This document shows positions 63,376-64,000 of a stretch of 64,000 nucleotides of DNA, piece after piece. Location of the stretch: positions 62,001 through 126,000 of the forward strand of contig NZ_BIMH01000004.1 of assembly GCF_004000985.1 (NCBI RefSeq), read 5' to 3'. This DNA is from Paenibacillus validus NBRC 15382. GTDB taxonomy: Bacteria > Bacillota > Bacilli > Paenibacillales > NBRC-103111. A model generated the notes under the pieces. That model ran no database searches, was not told the origin of the DNA, and saw only the letters and a list, made by a program, of their open reading frames with translations. Numbering within the stretch: the first letter of the stretch is position 1; every line of letters begins with the position of its first letter. Position numbers and translations under genes: made by a program.

Positions 63376-63534
63376 TTAACGTTTCAGCTCATCATCATCT
63401 TCGTTTTGTTTGCATTCGCGGAAAAATTGCCGGACTTCCTCCGTGGAAAGCCCTGAATCGCGAGCTGCGATCATCAGGTAGACCCAGTTCTCGTCCAGGT
63501 TCTTGTTGGGTACAAGCGTTTGTTTTACGGACAT
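63376..63534 (-). CDS. sinI: SinI-like antirepressor
   Basis: A 52-residue protein that is too short for many gene finders. NKNLDENWVYLMIAARDSGL followed by STEEVRQFFRECKQ matches the SinI helical hook that binds the SinR dimerisation domain and releases it from DNA. An acidic tail follows. GGAGGG lies 8 nt before the ATG. It is followed by sinR about 155 nt downstream. Confidence 0.85.
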   Translation of the reverse strand: MSVKQTLVPNKNLDENWVYLMIAARDSGLSTEEVRQFFRECKQNEDDDELKR

Positions 63535-63610
63535 AGCCCGGTCCCTCCAGATTTCCGGTAACTTGACGCACCATACTATTCGTGTCCAAGTTCTATTTTA
63601 CGCGGGTCTA

Positions 63611-63778
63611 TCATTTCAACCATTCCAACAAGCGCTGCGTGAGGATACCGCCCAAATATATGCCTACGATGCCCAGTATCCCGGGCAGGACAGGCGGGGC
63701 TGGAAGCGGTAATTTGAGCAGCTTAAAAATGCATCCAACGATAAGCCCTGCCAGCAGGGCCAGTATCCATTCTCTCAT
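63611..63778 (-). CDS. XapX domain protein
   Basis: A 55-residue membrane protein with two helices. MREWILALLAGLIVGCIFKL and LPLPAPPVLPGILGIVGIYL show the conserved PxPAPP and GIxGIxxG features of XapX domain proteins, whose function is unknown. GGAG lies 8 nt before the ATG. Confidence 0.8.
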   Translation of the reverse strand: MREWILALLAGLIVGCIFKLLKLPLPAPPVLPGILGIVGIYLGGILTQRLLEWLK

Positions 63779-63918
63779 TCTGCTCACTCCATTATCAACC
63801 GACTTGATTTGAAATTCGATGTTATAGATATCATATCCTTTTTACTATCCATGCAACCGTGGGCATGTCTAAATATGATATACTACTAGAAACGTGCGCT
63901 GCAAGGAGATGAACGACA

Positions 63919-64000
63919 ATGAAGCTGGTATCATGGAATGTTAACGGTTTAAGGGCGTGTGTGAATAAAGGATTTAACGACTACTTTACAAAAATGGACG
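63919..64000 (+). CDS. exoA: Exodeoxyribonuclease III / AP endonuclease (partial, N-terminus)
   Basis: The first 27 residues, MKLVSWNVNGLRACVNKGFN then DYFTKMD, match the start of the ExoA/Xth exonuclease III family, which repairs abasic sites. AAGGAG lies 10 nt before the ATG. The gene continues past the window end. Confidence 0.9.
   Translation, partial: MKLVSWNVNGLRACVNKGFNDYFTKMD

Overview
The window looks like chromosome of a spore-forming, fairly GC-rich member of the Paenibacillaceae or a close Bacillales relative. The evidence is the spoIIIA sporulation operon, spore photoproduct lyase, SinI/SinR, MntR, Bacillus-type Shine-Dalgarno sequences with frequent GTG/TTG starts, a methionyl-tRNA synthetase T-box, and gene order recalling the Bacillus subtilis yqhO-mntR / yqhT-efp-yqhV-spoIIIA neighbourhood. 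No tRNA, rRNA, insertion sequence, prophage or CRISPR array was seen.

Layout. 1-3.8 kb: spoIIIAE (cut by the window edge), AD, AC, AB, AA and yqhV, minus strand, with a SigE-like promoter. 3.9-8.5 kb: sulfolactate genes comA-comB, a UPF0756 membrane protein, aspartokinase with an internal start for a beta subunit, a flavodoxin whose promoter contains a Fur box, and an ABM-domain monooxygenase. 8.8-18.7 kb: an aromatic (phenol-type) meta-cleavage cluster, all minus strand: two-component flavin monooxygenase, extradiol dioxygenase, hydrolase, aldolase, acylating acetaldehyde dehydrogenase, an FAD synthetase, an esterase, a shrunken hydratase remnant and a XylR_N/V4R-PucR-type regulator. A shared palindrome marks three of its promoter regions. 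19-22 kb: cardiolipin synthase and oxalate decarboxylase. 22.2-29.2 kb: efp, pepP-like peptidase, aroQ, yqhR, yqhQ, a small membrane gene, a patatin phospholipase, mntR and splB. 29.2-39.5 kb: ccdA, a zinc-type ABC transporter, metG with T-box leader, yidD, a degenerate RHH/PIN pair and a TrpXYZ-like ABC importer. 39.6-44.8 kb: chromate transporter, YhfC-like protease with its regulator, LLM oxidoreductase, and an unannotated 50-residue membrane protein under a Crp/Fnr-type promoter.

44.9-63.5 kb is the most interesting region: an apparent SinR-controlled exopolysaccharide/glycan locus. It is bounded by glmM and by sinI-sinR and contains a second SinR-like gene coupled to glmS, a HEAT-repeat membrane protein, a processive GT2 synthase, a protein joining a degenerate GGDEF-like domain to a receiver with Glu at the phospho-Asp position, two pairs of paralogous glycosidase-like proteins, and a divergent operon of UbiA prenyltransferase, SMR-type transporter, DUF212/PAP2 phosphatase and a polytopic glycosyltransferase-like protein. 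The 16-bp palindrome RTTCKTTATAAMGAAY, close to the B. subtilis SinR half-site GTTCTYT, recurs at the divergent promoters and sits exactly over a -35 and a -10. sinR itself has a perfect cre site at its promoter. The window ends with a XapX protein and the start of exoA.

How they may work together (inference): GlmS and GlmM supply amino-sugar precursor, the GT2 polymerises or extends a glycan under the HEAT and GGDEF/receiver proteins, the UbiA-phosphatase-SMR-GT line adds a polyprenyl-phosphate-linked sugar, and the surface hydrolases trim the product, all under SinI/SinR/SlrR-like control and carbon repression.
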